Source: Paraburkholderia hospita (GTDB lineage Bacteria > Pseudomonadota > Gammaproteobacteria > Burkholderiales > Burkholderiaceae). Taken from it: a stretch of 64,000 nt of DNA. Shown piece by piece: positions 9,147 to 18,553 of this stretch (positions within the stretch are counted from its first letter, which is position 1; the number at the start of each line of letters is the position of its first letter). The DNA lies in the NCBI RefSeq assembly GCF_002902965.1, contig NZ_CP026106.1, positions 2,604,001-2,668,000 on the forward strand, written 5' to 3'. The notes under the pieces are model-generated. The model worked only from the letters and a program-made list of their open reading frames with translations, did no database searches and was not told where the DNA came from. Both the position numbers and the translations under genes were made by a program.

Positions 9147-10532
9147 TCACTCAATCCGAACGCCACCGGGATGAGGTGTACCTGCTGTCGAAATGTCGAG
9201 CGCCCCCCGTCCCGCATCCGCTTTCGAACGTGACTGGCTGACGTGAAACGCAAGAAATGCGGACACGAGAAAGAAGGCGGACATCACATAAAGTCCCGTT
9301 CGACTCGTCCCGGTCAGATCGTGCGATATGCCGAGGATCCAGGGTCCCACCAGCCCCGCCGTGCTCGCCACCGAGTTGATGAAGGCAATCGCGATGGCTG
9401 CGCGCGCACCGCTGAAGGACATCACGGGGATGGTCCAGAACAACGGCACCGCCGCCTGCACGCCCGCAGCACTGATGCAAAGGCCGACCAGGCCTACGAC
9501 GGGTGAATCGACTTTTGCCGTGATGCACAGACCGATAGCCGACAGGAGCAGGCTGATCAGCAGATGCCATTTCCGGTCCCCCGTCTTGCGGGACGTCCAG
9601 ACTACCAGCGCAATGCCGAATACGGCCGCTAGCCACGGAATAGAAGAAATCAGACCAGCATCGACAGGATTGACGTGAAATCGCTCCTGCATGATCTTCG
9701 GAAGGAAATAGGTGACCGCCCAGAACCCGATGATGATGGAAAATTCAAGACCAATATAAAGCCATGTCAAGGAATCGAACACGACGGCTTTGAGTTCTTT
9801 CAGGTCGGCTTTCCCATCTCCATGATCCGGCGAAGTCTTCGACAGCAGATAGTCTCGCTCTTCCTGCGTGAGCCATTTCGCCTGTTTAGGGTTGTCGGGA
9901 AGAATAAACAGCACGAGGATGCCCATCAGCACCGCGGGTATCCCCTCCAGCGCGAATGCCCAGCGCCATCCGGCAATGCCTGCCACACCATCCATCAAAA
10001 GAAGTCCTGCCGTCACGACAGAGCCCAGCGCGAGCGAAACGGGCACACTCAATTCGAGAGCCAGATACGCCTGGCCAAGCAGATGTCGCGGATACCAGAA
10101 GGTCAGATAGAACAGCACACCCGGAAAGAAACCCGCCTCGGCGACACCCAGCAGGAAGCGCAACGTATAGAGCATTGGCACACTATGCGTCGCTGAGAGC
10201 AGGCATGTGACGATCCCCCAACTGATCATGATTCGCGCGATCCAGAGTCTCGCTCCGAACCGTACAATTGCCATGTTGGACGGGACTTCGAAGACCAGAT
10301 AGCCGAGGAAGAAGATGCCTGCTGCAAACCCGAACGCAGATGCACTGAGGTTAAGCTCTTTGGAAATGGGGGAGAACAAAACCCCAAGATTGGCGCGGTC
10401 GATGTAGTTGATAAAGAAGCAGAGGATCAGAATTGGGATGATTCGAAGCGTGACCTTTAAAAATATCTTCCGTTCAATGGCCGTGTGCGATCCGGAATGT
10501 GCAGAATGCTGCGCGACTGGATTATGTTGCAT
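9147..10532 (-). CDS. MFS transporter, anion:cation symporter (ACS) family
   Basis: A 461-residue inner-membrane importer. The ACS hallmarks are visible: FFINYIDRANLGVLF in helix 1, FFLGYLVFEVPSNMAIVRFGARLWIARIMISWG in helix 2-3, and RFLLGVAEAGFFPGVLFYLTFWYP in helix 4-5. The family imports organic anions such as phthalate, tartrate, 4-hydroxyphenylacetate and glucarate. GAGGAG precedes the ATG at 10532. It is the first gene of the minus-strand run transporter-P450-SDR, so its substrate is probably the acid processed by the P450. Confidence 0.9.
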   Translation of the reverse strand: MQHNPVAQHSAHSGSHTAIERKIFLKVTLRIIPILILCFFINYIDRANLGVLFSPISKELNLSASAFGFAAGIFFLGYLVFEVPSNMAIVRFGARLWIARIMISWGIVTCLLSATHSVPMLYTLRFLLGVAEAGFFPGVLFYLTFWYPRHLLGQAYLALELSVPVSLALGSVVTAGLLLMDGVAGIAGWRWAFALEGIPAVLMGILVLFILPDNPKQAKWLTQEERDYLLSKTSPDHGDGKADLKELKAVVFDSLTWLYIGLEFSIIIGFWAVTYFLPKIMQERFHVNPVDAGLISSIPWLAAVFGIALVVWTSRKTGDRKWHLLISLLLSAIGLCITAKVDSPVVGLVGLCISAAGVQAAVPLFWTIPVMSFSGARAAIAIAFINSVASTAGLVGPWILGISHDLTGTSRTGLYVMSAFFLVSAFLAFHVSQSRSKADAGRGALDISTAGTPHPGGVRIE

Positions 10533-11065
10533 CGTCTCCTCACCAATAAGAATATTCGGGCACTGTCAATTGATCTGCGGTTCTTGAGAACTTGCCAGCC
10601 CACGACTGCCTTATCGCCGCTTCTATGGCGGCGTTCAGCAAACGTATAGACAGAGACCGAAATGCGTCGCGTGACGATGCATCGGATATCACATGCGAAA
10701 TCGTGGAGACGACGAAGCCCCCGGACCACGGAGCATGCTCCGAAGTCCGTGTGCTCCAATTGTCTCTTTGAAGGTCACGCGCAGTTCACGCGCACGAAGG
10801 TTGCCGAGTGCCTTGCGACACCGCCTGCGTGTTCGATCTGTCTGAATTGGTTTGTCTGTCGGTAGCTTATGCGTCGACGGTTGCCGCTACCAATACGTTT
10901 TTCTGATCCACTCAGACGAAAAATATAGGAACGAAAGCGCTATGCAATCACAACTCATGTCTGGTGATACATGAGTTTCTTCGTATGTGATCGCGGCATT
11001 CTGGAGAGAGACGCTCAGTGCGGCGCCCTTAATTCTTCGCTTCCGATGTCGGGAGCCACGAGACG
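10533..11065. other. intergenic region, no supported gene
   Basis: This 533-bp gap lies upstream of the ACS transporter and downstream of the small gene at 11066. Base composition is lower in GC than the coding DNA around it. I see only short open frames without ribosome sites or recognisable products, and no clear hairpin with a T-run. It must contain the promoter of the minus-strand transporter-P450-SDR operon. Confidence 0.4.
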
Positions 11066-11302
11066 TCACCACGCATTCATGCAGGGACGTGCCCTCTGAG
11101 GCGGAAACACCTGCCACGACCCGTCGCCGTGACGGAAGAACAACATCGACAACGTACGCGACGGCCGGCAGACCTCAACCCGGACGCAGCGGTGAGGGCC
11201 CGCTTCGTCACGCGCCAATCTGACGATACGCGCGGGAGCCCCATGGTCCGGTGCCAGCCACTTTTCAACCAGCCCATGCAACGTTGTTGACTTGCCGTTC
11301 AT
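11066..11302 (-). CDS. small hypothetical protein
   Basis: A 78-residue frame starting MNGKSTTLHGLVEKWLAP, with a cluster of Arg residues and the end segment MLFFRHGDGSWQVFPP. The mix of conserved-looking aromatic and glycine residues suggests a real small cytoplasmic protein. Similar short proteins are, as far as I recall, common and uncharacterised in Burkholderiaceae. The ATG at 11302 has only a weak purine stretch upstream; the frame could be extended to 11338. No function can be given. Confidence 0.5.
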   Translation of the reverse strand: MNGKSTTLHGLVEKWLAPDHGAPARIVRLARDEAGPHRCVRVEVCRPSRTLSMLFFRHGDGSWQVFPPQRARPCMNAW

Positions 11303-11381
11303 TGCTGACTCGGCGCTGATATAATAAATGTCAGACAAAAACGTGAAAAAATTTAGTCAAAAAAAACCGTTATCGGCAGTT

Positions 11382-11480
11382 TTAGGCACTGATAGTCTGC
11401 GCCCTTGTCCAGTAAGGGCGCAGACGGTTGCGAAAATCCCATAATATTAGGCAAACGAAGTCTGTTACCCTGCGCCCTTT
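11382..11480 (+). promoter_or_regulatory. candidate structured leader with repeated elements
   Basis: Upstream of the DUF6232 gene, the pattern TTAGGCA-N5-AGTCTG occurs twice, at 11382-11399 and 11447-11464. A perfect 12-bp hairpin (GTCTGCGCCCTT / AAGGGCGCAGAC) spans 11395-11425. A further CTGCGCCCTT at 11470-11479 could pair with the same AAGGGCGCAG arm. Two mutually exclusive pairings are therefore possible ahead of the start at 11503. Confidence 0.4.
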
Positions 11481-11502
11481 CTCCCAGCTTGAACCCGTAA
11501 AG

Positions 11503-11910
11503 ATGGATACCCCTTTCAACGAACGCGGCGTGTCGGTCACGCGCAATGCGCTGTCGGCGGCCGGCCAGGTCTTTCCCTTGCGCGAGATCAAGGACGTGCG
11601 CGTCGTCACCGTGCAGAAGAACAAACTCGTGCCTTGGGCGATTTCGCTGATCGGCGCCGTGGGCCTGGTGGTCGGCGGCATGTTTGCGTCGCCGGCGGGT
11701 GTCGTGGTCGGCGTGATGCTGATCGTCGTCGGCTGGCTCACGTGGATCACGCAGGACGTCACGCATCGCCTGATGGTTCAGACAGCGGGCAGCGAACGCG
11801 AGGCACTGTCGAGCATCGATCTGACGTTCGTCGAACGTGTCGCGCAAACGGTCCGCGACGCGCTCGCCTCGGCCACTGCCGCCACCGCCACCGCGCCGAA
11901 GAGCCAATAG
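11503..11910 (+). CDS. DUF6232 family membrane protein
   Basis: A 135-residue protein beginning MDTPFNERGVSVTRNALSAAGQVFPL. The N-terminal half is a small soluble domain typical of DUF6232 (a short strand-rich region with REIKDVRVVTVQ). Two closely spaced transmembrane helices follow (about residues 46-82) and then a C-terminal tail rich in Ala and Thr. I chose the ATG at 11503; the frame is open from 11428 but the upstream part overlaps the repeat/hairpin region. Function of the family is unknown. It precedes two further plus-strand genes of unknown function. Confidence 0.75.
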   Translation: MDTPFNERGVSVTRNALSAAGQVFPLREIKDVRVVTVQKNKLVPWAISLIGAVGLVVGGMFASPAGVVVGVMLIVVGWLTWITQDVTHRLMVQTAGSEREALSSIDLTFVERVAQTVRDALASATAATATAPKSQ

Positions 11911-12048
11911 CACGCGCGCGCCACCGTGCCGTCTTTACACAAAATTGATGGCCCACGTAGCCCTTTTTTGCATCGGGTTGAGACGCCGCCCGCTACAGTG
12001 AACGCGTCTCCACAGCCGCGCCGCCCACTTCGCGTCGGCGCATCGACG

Positions 12049-12387
12049 ATGCATACCGCTATCGCTTCATCGCGCACGCTGCCGCGCCGCGCGCCCGCCA
12101 TCGAACGCTCCACACAAGCCTCCCTGTCGCTCGTGACGATCGACGTGACCGTGCCCGGCACCTCGTCGGCAGCGGGCCGCAGCGCGCTGCTCGCGGCCCT
12201 CGGCGAGGGTTCGCGCCTGTTCGTGATGACTGTCGACAAACGCAACGACTCCATCACGTTTCGCGTCGATGTGATGGCGCGCAGCGTCGGCGATGTGATC
12301 GGCGCACTCGCGGGCGTACTGCACCGCGCGACGATTGGCCGCGTGCGCTCGATCGCTCTCCCGCAACACGCCGCGCAGCAGCACTGA
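12049..12387 (+). CDS. hypothetical protein, possible ACT-like alpha/beta domain
   Basis: A 112-residue frame starting MHTAIASSRTLPRRAP, with a low-complexity N-terminus. From about residue 28 follows a strand-helix-strand-strand-helix-like part (LSLVTIDVTVPGT, RLFVMTVDKRNDSITFRVDVMA, VIGALAGVLHRA). The pattern recalls an ACT-type fold, but I cannot confirm that. No convincing ribosome site precedes the ATG; the frame is open from 11926. It lies between the DUF6232 gene and the lipoprotein gene on the same strand. Confidence 0.5.
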   Translation: MHTAIASSRTLPRRAPAIERSTQASLSLVTIDVTVPGTSSAAGRSALLAALGEGSRLFVMTVDKRNDSITFRVDVMARSVGDVIGALAGVLHRATIGRVRSIALPQHAAQQH

Positions 12388-12580
12388 AGCAACACCATTC
12401 ACCTTCACACATTTTTGCAGGTCGCGATGCTCGCGCGCGTAGAGTCGGCGCTCCTGTCATCTCGCGTGTCCTCGCGCCAGGCCCGCGCACACCGCCGAGC
12501 CGGATCGACTGCACCCGCCGAAGCCTGAACGGCTGGCGCAGCTGTCATCGCAGGTCACGCACTACTGCAAGGTGTGTGCG

Positions 12581-13648
12581 ATGTCTGTCCATTTCTACCG
12601 GCGCCTGGCCGGCTTTGCGGGCACGTTGATCGTGCTCGCGCTCGCGGCCTCGCTCGTGGCCTGTTCAACGCCGATCTCCACGCCCGCTCCGCCCGAGACG
12701 AAGGCGAGCCTCATCAACGAAGGACGCGACGGCCTGCTGGTGATGCTGTCCGCGGAACGCAGCGACAAGCGCGGCCGCGCGTCGATCGGGTTGCCCGTGC
12801 AGATGGACGGCAAGGCCGTCTATCTGATGCTCGATACGGGCACAAACGGCGTGCGCGTGCTGTCGAAGGTCTTGCCGCATTCGAGCTATCCCGCGGCGGG
12901 CATGCGGACCTCGTACACGTTCGCGACAGACGCGCAGGTTTCCGGCGCAACCGTCACGGTGCCATTCAGCATCGCCGGCACGAAGCCCGTCGATCTCGCC
13001 GTGCAAGCCGTCGACGAAGTCAGTTGCCTGAAGACCAACAAGCGCTGCATCGCGCAGGACGGCTACACGGGCGAGTTCGGCTGGGCGTTCTCGGGCATTC
13101 TGGGCGTCGGTGCCGACGATCCGCGCGACGCCTGCTGCACGCAGCCGCTGCGTGCGCTGCCCGCGAACATCGGCCAGCGCTATCTGGTGCGCGCCAATCT
13201 CGATCGTCCGCTGCTCGTGTTGAGTCCGTCGAACGTGCTGACGAAAGATTTCACGCTCGTCCCGCTCACGATGGGCAAGGACGGCTCCGCGCAATGGCCG
13301 ACCGGCTGCGTGCAGGTCGGCAGCAAGATGCGCTTCTGCGCGCCCGTCGTGTTCTCGACTGGCGGCACCGACATGATCCGCGTCGAGACCGACAAGGCGC
13401 CCGACTGGGCCGACGACGTCGACGAGCACAAGCCGATCGCGCAAGGCAACTACGACGTGGTGCTGGGCGTGGGCGACTGGGCGCACCGCTTCAACGACGC
13501 GCAAACGACCATCGCGAAAGCCGCGCCCGGCGGGAACCGCATCGTGATCGGGCTGATGGCGCTTCAGAACATCGACTTGTACTTCGACTTTGCGCATGGC
13601 CAGCTCGGACTGCGCGCGCCGCGCAACAACGAGCGCATGGGTAGCTGA
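12581..13648 (+). CDS. lipoprotein with aspartic-protease-like DTG motif
   Basis: A 355-residue protein with a lipoprotein signal: positive start, hydrophobic stretch and lipobox LVAC, with the acylated Cys near residue 28. The mature part contains VYLMLDTGTNGVRVLS near residue 82, the D-T-G active-site turn of pepsin/retropepsin folds. It also has the glycine-rich FSGILGVG segment, an arrangement like the DUF3443 family. Only one clear DTG is seen, so activity is uncertain. Several Cys residues (SCLKTNKRCIAQ, ACCTQP) suggest disulfides in the periplasm. AAGG 8 nt before the ATG at 12581 supports this start over a GTG at 12572. A strong terminator follows. Confidence 0.75.
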   Translation: MSVHFYRRLAGFAGTLIVLALAASLVACSTPISTPAPPETKASLINEGRDGLLVMLSAERSDKRGRASIGLPVQMDGKAVYLMLDTGTNGVRVLSKVLPHSSYPAAGMRTSYTFATDAQVSGATVTVPFSIAGTKPVDLAVQAVDEVSCLKTNKRCIAQDGYTGEFGWAFSGILGVGADDPRDACCTQPLRALPANIGQRYLVRANLDRPLLVLSPSNVLTKDFTLVPLTMGKDGSAQWPTGCVQVGSKMRFCAPVVFSTGGTDMIRVETDKAPDWADDVDEHKPIAQGNYDVVLGVGDWAHRFNDAQTTIAKAAPGGNRIVIGLMALQNIDLYFDFAHGQLGLRAPRNNERMGS

Positions 13649-13681
13649 CGCAACGTCCCTCAAGCAACCGGCACAAAACAG

Positions 13682-13718
13682 AAAGCCGCCGCGCGATATT
13701 CAATCGCGCGGCGGCTTT
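13682..13718. terminator. bidirectional intrinsic terminator
   Basis: A perfect 16-bp inverted repeat (AAAGCCGCCGCGCGAT, 5-nt loop, ATCGCGCGGCGGCTTT) followed by a T-run on the plus strand. A tail with AAA/TTT symmetry serves the minus strand. It sits between the convergent lipoprotein gene and glycogen phosphorylase and can stop transcription from both. Confidence 0.9.
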
Positions 13719-13752
13719 TTATCATGCGCACATCACGTCACATTACATGGCG

Positions 13753-16206
13753 TCATTCGAGTTCGAGCGGCTTCACCTTCCAGATATCGCGCGCATACTC
13801 GGCAATCGTGCGGTCCGACGAGAACTGCCCCATGCCCGCGACATTCTCGATCGCGCTCATGGTCCAGCCGCGCCGGTCGAGATAGCGCTTGTCGACTTCG
13901 TCCTGCGCCTTCGCGAACGCGGCGAAATCGGCGAGCACCATGTAGTGATCGCCCCAATCGACCAGCGTGTGGAAGATGTCCGAGAAGCGCAGTGGATCGT
14001 CGGGTGAGAAGAAGCCTGTGCGAATCTGGTCGAGCGCAACCTTCAGTTCGGCATTGTGCTCGTAGATTTCGCGCGGACGATACCCCGTCGCGCGCAACTC
14101 GTCGACCTGATCCGCCGTGTGCCCGAAGATGAAAATGTTGTCACGCCCCACGGCATCGCAAATCTCGATGTTCGCGCCGTCCATCGTGCCGATTGTCAAC
14201 GCGCCGTTCAGCGCGAGCTTCATGTTGCCCGTGCCCGACGCTTCCGTGCCCGCCATCGAAATCTGCTCCGACAGATCCGCGGCGGGAATGATCAACTCGG
14301 CCACGCTCACGCCGTAGTTCGGCACGAACACGACCTTCAGCTTGTCGCCAATGATGGGATCTTCATTCACCGCCTTGCTCACGTCGCCGATCAGCTTGAT
14401 GATCGTCTTCGCCATCCGGTACGCGGATGCCGCCTTACCCGCGAACATCACGACGCGCGGCACCCAGTCGCGCTCCGGGTTCGCGCGAATCTGGTTGTAG
14501 CGCACGATCACATGCAGCACGTTCAGCAATTGCCGCTTGTATTCGTGGATCCGCTTGACCTGTAGATCGAACAGCGCATCGGGATCGAACGTCATCTTCG
14601 TGTGCTGCTGCAGGCGCTGGATCAGACGCAGCTTGTTCTGCCGCTTGGCTTCATGAAAGGCGTGCACGAACGACGGGTCGTCGCGCAGATCGCGCAGCTT
14701 GCCGAGCTCGAACAGATCGCGCCGCCAGTGCGTGCCGATCTGCTCGTCTATCAGATGCGACATCGACGGGCTCGACTGCGCGAGCCAGCGGCGCGGCGTC
14801 ACGCCGTTCGTGACGTTCGTGAAGCGCTCGGGCCAGATTTTCGCGAAGTCGGAGAAGATGTCGCGCGTCATCAGTTGCGAGTGCAGCTTCGACACGCCGT
14901 TGACCTTCTGGCTCGCGACGATCGCCAGATGCGCCATGCGCACGCGCCGCTGCCCGTATTCATCGACGAGCGAGATGCGCCGGATCATGTCGACGTCATG
15001 GCCCGAATGCTCGCTGACGTGCTTCAGAAACTCCGCATTGATCTCGAAGATGATTTCGAGGTGGCGCGGCAACAGGCGCGCGAGCGTTTCGACGTCCCAC
15101 GTTTCGAGCGCTTCGGGCATCAGCGTGTGGTTCGTGTACGAGAACATCTGCTGGATGTCTTTCCACGCTTTCGCCCACGGCACATGATGCACATCGACGA
15201 GCAAACGCATCAGCTCGGGAATCGCGAGCACCGGGTGCGTGTCGTTCAGATGCACCGCGACCTTTTCGGCGAAGCGGCCGAACGTGCTGTGCGTGCGCTG
15301 ATAGCGGCGAATCAGGTCCTGCATCGTCGCCGACACGAAAAAGTACTCCTGCCGCAGACGCAGTTCGCGGCCGGCGGGCGTCGAATCGTCGGGATAGAGC
15401 AGGCGCGAGACGTTCTCCGACATGTTCTTCGCATCGACGGCACGACGATAGTCACCCTGATTGAACGCGGACAGATCGAGCTCTTCCGTCGCGCGCGCGG
15501 ACCATAGGCGCAGCGTGTTGGTCGCACTCGTCGCGAAGCCTGGGATCACGGTGTCATACGCCATCGCGTTCACGTGCTGCGTTTCGATCCATTCGACGTG
15601 ACCGTCTCGCTGCACCGTGCGTCCGCCGAAATGCACGATGTATTGCACCTCGGGACGCGGAAATTCCCACGGGTTGCCCGCGCGCAACCAGTAATCGGGC
15701 GTTTCGAGCTGCTCGCCGTCGACGATCTGCTGCTTGAACATCCCATATTCATAGCGGATGCCGTAGCCGAAGCCCGGAATGCCGAGCGTCGCCATCGAAT
15801 CCAGAAAGCATGCCGCAAGGCGCCCGAGGCCGCCGTTGCCGAGCGCGGCATCCGGCTCGAGATCGGTTAGCGCTTCCATATCGACGCCGAGGCCCGAGAG
15901 CGCTTCCTTCATCTGATCGTAGATGCCGAGCGCGAGCAGCGCGTTGGTGAACGTGCGCCCGATCAGGAATTCCATCGACAGGTAATACACGCGCTTCACA
16001 TCCTGCTCGTACTGCAGGCGCGTGGTCTTCATCCAGCGCGCGACGAGCCGGTCGCGCACGGCGAGCGCCGCGGCATGCAGCCAGTCTTGCGGGCGCGCCG
16101 TCACGGCGTCCTTGCCGACGCCGTACATCATGCGGTTGGAGATCGAGCGCCGCAGCGCATCGACGGTACTGTTGAGCTGGTCGAATTCCAGATCCACCGC
16201 TGTCAT
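13753..16206 (-). CDS. glgP: glycogen/maltodextrin phosphorylase
   Basis: A full-length alpha-glucan phosphorylase (817 residues, normal size) that releases glucose 1-phosphate from glycogen using phosphate and pyridoxal phosphate. The PLP-site signature [14 protein letters not shown] is present, with Lys663 as Schiff-base residue. Other conserved blocks are [21 protein letters not shown] near residue 110, [17 protein letters not shown], and [12 protein letters not shown]. The start [12 protein letters not shown] at 16206 is taken from the frame. No other glycogen genes are adjacent, so it stands alone here. It ends at the shared terminator at 13682-13718. Confidence 0.97.
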   Translation of the reverse strand: MTAVDLEFDQLNSTVDALRRSISNRMMYGVGKDAVTARPQDWLHAAALAVRDRLVARWMKTTRLQYEQDVKRVYYLSMEFLIGRTFTNALLALGIYDQMKEALSGLGVDMEALTDLEPDAALGNGGLGRLAACFLDSMATLGIPGFGYGIRYEYGMFKQQIVDGEQLETPDYWLRAGNPWEFPRPEVQYIVHFGGRTVQRDGHVEWIETQHVNAMAYDTVIPGFATSATNTLRLWSARATEELDLSAFNQGDYRRAVDAKNMSENVSRLLYPDDSTPAGRELRLRQEYFFVSATMQDLIRRYQRTHSTFGRFAEKVAVHLNDTHPVLAIPELMRLLVDVHHVPWAKAWKDIQQMFSYTNHTLMPEALETWDVETLARLLPRHLEIIFEINAEFLKHVSEHSGHDVDMIRRISLVDEYGQRRVRMAHLAIVASQKVNGVSKLHSQLMTRDIFSDFAKIWPERFTNVTNGVTPRRWLAQSSPSMSHLIDEQIGTHWRRDLFELGKLRDLRDDPSFVHAFHEAKRQNKLRLIQRLQQHTKMTFDPDALFDLQVKRIHEYKRQLLNVLHVIVRYNQIRANPERDWVPRVVMFAGKAASAYRMAKTIIKLIGDVSKAVNEDPIIGDKLKVVFVPNYGVSVAELIIPAADLSEQISMAGTEASGTGNMKLALNGALTIGTMDGANIEICDAVGRDNIFIFGHTADQVDELRATGYRPREIYEHNAELKVALDQIRTGFFSPDDPLRFSDIFHTLVDWGDHYMVLADFAAFAKAQDEVDKRYLDRRGWTMSAIENVAGMGQFSSDRTIAEYARDIWKVKPLELE

Positions 16207-16585
16207 CGAAGCCTCCGGTAAAACGACGCGGCACGCGCTTGATTGCTTGCGTATTGGATGCGGGCGGCGCGAGCCGGTCTGGTGGATAAATAAGCAGAGT
16301 AGGACAATTTGCGTAATCCCGCGTCTGCGGCCATTGCGTTATCAAAAGCCCGCTAATCCAAGCAGACAACGCCTACCGTTGCGCAGTTCCGTGACTGCCG
16401 CGTTGGATTTTGCCTGGCTTCACGCTGAAGTCTTTGCATCTGGCACGATGCCGGTGCAGACGGCTCTGTTCCTTGCACTAGTATGGATGAGTAACAAGGC
16501 GGATCGGAGACAGTATCGCCGTGCCGCGTCCCGCCGGGTCCTGCTGTAAAGCCGCTAGCGTCGTCGTGCTCCGACGGAGGTCGAA
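16207..16585. other. intergenic region between glgP and a small gene
   Basis: This 379-bp gap lies between the divergent glgP gene and the small gene at 16586. Overlapping short frames on both strands show no credible product. I see no long hairpin. It should carry the glgP promoter and that of the small gene, but no strong -35/-10 pair stood out. Confidence 0.35.
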
Positions 16586-16813
16586 ATGAACGCACAATCC
16601 GTGCTCGGTATCATCCATGCGCAGGAACTGCTCATTGTGTCCCTGATCCGCGCGCTTCCGCCCGGCGATCGGCGCAAAGTGTCCGACGAGTTCCAGGATC
16701 AGGTCGAACTGGCCGAAGCGCCCCATCTGAGCGACGGTCACGATCGAGAGATGACCGACGCATTCAAGGCGCATATCCGCAAGCTGTCGATTCTGCTGGC
16801 TTCGTGTAACTGA
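16586..16813 (+). CDS. small hypothetical protein
   Basis: A 75-residue, probably all-helical protein starting MNAQSVLGIIHAQELLIVSLIRALPPGDRRKVSDEF. A strong GGAGG lies a few bases before the ATG, which supports translation. It has no signal peptide and no recognised domain. It stands alone between glgP and a drug-type transporter. Confidence 0.6.
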   Translation: MNAQSVLGIIHAQELLIVSLIRALPPGDRRKVSDEFQDQVELAEAPHLSDGHDREMTDAFKAHIRKLSILLASCN

Positions 16814-17020
16814 CGTTGCGTCGCAGTCGGCGCATTTGGTCCCGTCGACGCGTTCGGGAACCGACAGTTAGTTGCGACGACCACGCACGAAGCCAAGCTT
16901 CCAGACAGCTTTCAGAAGGCCCGTTTTTGCGCGGCGCCCAGCACGATCCGCGCCGCTCTGTAACAATCGCTTCATTCGCTTCGAGCACGCCCGTCGCCCC
17001 ATGATGCGGTCGACGCCGAT

Positions 17021-18481
17021 ATGCGCCCGCTCAGTCCTCTGCAGAGCCTGTCCTTGTCCGAGAACACACCCAATCCGGCCCGCGTCGCCGACGTGCCCAT
17101 GTCCGCCGGTCACCGTTTCGCGATGGCAGCGATCATGCTGTCGGTCGCCCTCGCCTCGCTCGATACCGCCATCGCCAATACCGCGCTGCCCGCCATGGCC
17201 GCGGATCTGCACGCGAGGCCGGCGGCGTCGGTATGGATCATCAACGCCTATCAGCTGGCGATGGTCGCGACGCTGCTGCCGCTCGCCGCGCTCGGCGATA
17301 TCGTTGGGCACCGGCGCATCTATATCAGCGGGATTATCGTGTTCACGGCGGCCTCGCTGGCCTGCGCGCTATCGCCGACGCTGCCATGGCTGGCGGGCGC
17401 GCGCGTCGTGCAGGGCCTCGGCGCGGCGGCGATCATGAGCGTGAACACCGCGCTGATCAAGCATCTGTATCCGCCGCATCGGCTGGGGGCGGGGGTCGGG
17501 CTGAATGCGCTGGTGGTGGGCGTGTCGTTTGCCGTGGGGCCGACGGTCGCGTCGCTGATACTGTCGGTGGCCAACTGGCCGTGGCTGTTTGCCGTCAACG
17601 TACCGCTCGGCGTGCTGGCGCTGTCGTTCGCGTTGCCGGGACTGCCGCGCACGCCGCGCGGCACGCATCACTTCGACCGAGTCGCGGCGATGCTCAACGT
17701 AATCACGTTCGCCGCGCTGGTGTTCGCGCTCGGCGAAGCGGCACAGCGCGCGTCCACGGCTGTCGTGCTCGGCTCGGCGGCTGTCGCGATCGTATTCGGC
17801 GCGCTGCTGATGCGCCGCGAGACGGGCCACCCCGCGCCGATGCTGCCCGTCGATCTGTTCAAGCTGCCCGTGTTCGCGTTGTCGGCGGTAACGGCCGTGT
17901 GCTCGTTCGCTGCGCAAGGGCTCGCGTTCGTGTCGCTGCCGTTCTATTTCGAGGATGTCCTGCATCGCAGCCAGGTCGAAACCGGCTTTCTGATGACGCC
18001 CTGGCCCGTGATCGTTGCGCTCGCGGCGCCGTTCGCGGGACGGTTGTCGGACCGCTATCCGCCGGGACTGCTCGGCGCAATCGGCCTTGCGATTCTGTGC
18101 GCCGGCATGGCGGCGCTCGCGATGCTGCCGCCGCATCCGAGCGTGATCGACATCTCGATCCGCATGGCGATCTGCGGCGCGGGCTTCGGATTTTTCCAGT
18201 CGCCGAATCTGAGGGCGCTGATGGCGAGCGCGCCGCCGCATCGCAGTGGTGGCGCAAGCGGGATCATCGCGACGTCGCGGCTGATTGGGCAGACGACGGG
18301 CGCGGCGCTTGTTGCGTTGAGCTTCAGCATTGCTGGGCGTCATGGTCCGACGCTTTCGCTGGCGACGGGCGCCGTGTTCGCGGGGGCTGCGAGTATTGCG
18401 AGTGGATTGCGGCTGTTTGCGCCGTCGCATCGGGGGCAGGCGAGTGTGACGGTTACGACGGTTACGGCGAAAGAACAGTAG
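17021..18481 (+). CDS. MFS transporter, DHA2 (EmrB/QacA-like) family
   Basis: A 486-residue multidrug-type transporter. The first helix carries ASLDTAIANTALPAMAADL, the DHA2 signature. VWIINAYQLAMVATLLPLAALGDIVGHRRIY provides the helix 2-3 loop motif, and ARVVQGLGAAAIMSVNTALI the helix 4 antiporter motif region. Hydrophobicity suggests up to 14 helices. The N-terminal 26 residues are not conserved-looking; an ATG at 17099 is an alternative start, and neither start has a clear ribosome site. No regulator is adjacent. It converges with the threonine aldolase gene. Confidence 0.85.
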   Translation: MRPLSPLQSLSLSENTPNPARVADVPMSAGHRFAMAAIMLSVALASLDTAIANTALPAMAADLHARPAASVWIINAYQLAMVATLLPLAALGDIVGHRRIYISGIIVFTAASLACALSPTLPWLAGARVVQGLGAAAIMSVNTALIKHLYPPHRLGAGVGLNALVVGVSFAVGPTVASLILSVANWPWLFAVNVPLGVLALSFALPGLPRTPRGTHHFDRVAAMLNVITFAALVFALGEAAQRASTAVVLGSAAVAIVFGALLMRRETGHPAPMLPVDLFKLPVFALSAVTAVCSFAAQGLAFVSLPFYFEDVLHRSQVETGFLMTPWPVIVALAAPFAGRLSDRYPPGLLGAIGLAILCAGMAALAMLPPHPSVIDISIRMAICGAGFGFFQSPNLRALMASAPPHRSGGASGIIATSRLIGQTTGAALVALSFSIAGRHGPTLSLATGAVFAGAASIASGLRLFAPSHRGQASVTVTTVTAKEQ

Positions 18482-18515
18482 GTAGCGAGGGCGAGTATTG
18501 CGCTCGCCGCCACTG

Positions 18516-18542
18516 CGCTTCACGCGAACCCGGCGTGAAGCG
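18516..18542. terminator. hairpin between convergent genes
   Basis: CGCTTCACGC and GCGTGAAGCG form a perfect 10-bp stem with a 7-nt loop, just before the end of the threonine aldolase gene and 35 bp after the transporter stop. A smaller stem (GGCGAG/CTCGCC, 18490-18508) precedes it. There is no T-run, so it may act as a barrier or mRNA end. Confidence 0.4.
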
Positions 18543-18553
18543 ATGCCCCTCAC

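Noticed and set aside
17369..18553. A 394-codon minus-strand frame
   Set aside because: It is antisense to the DHA2 transporter, Arg-rich and without domain features.
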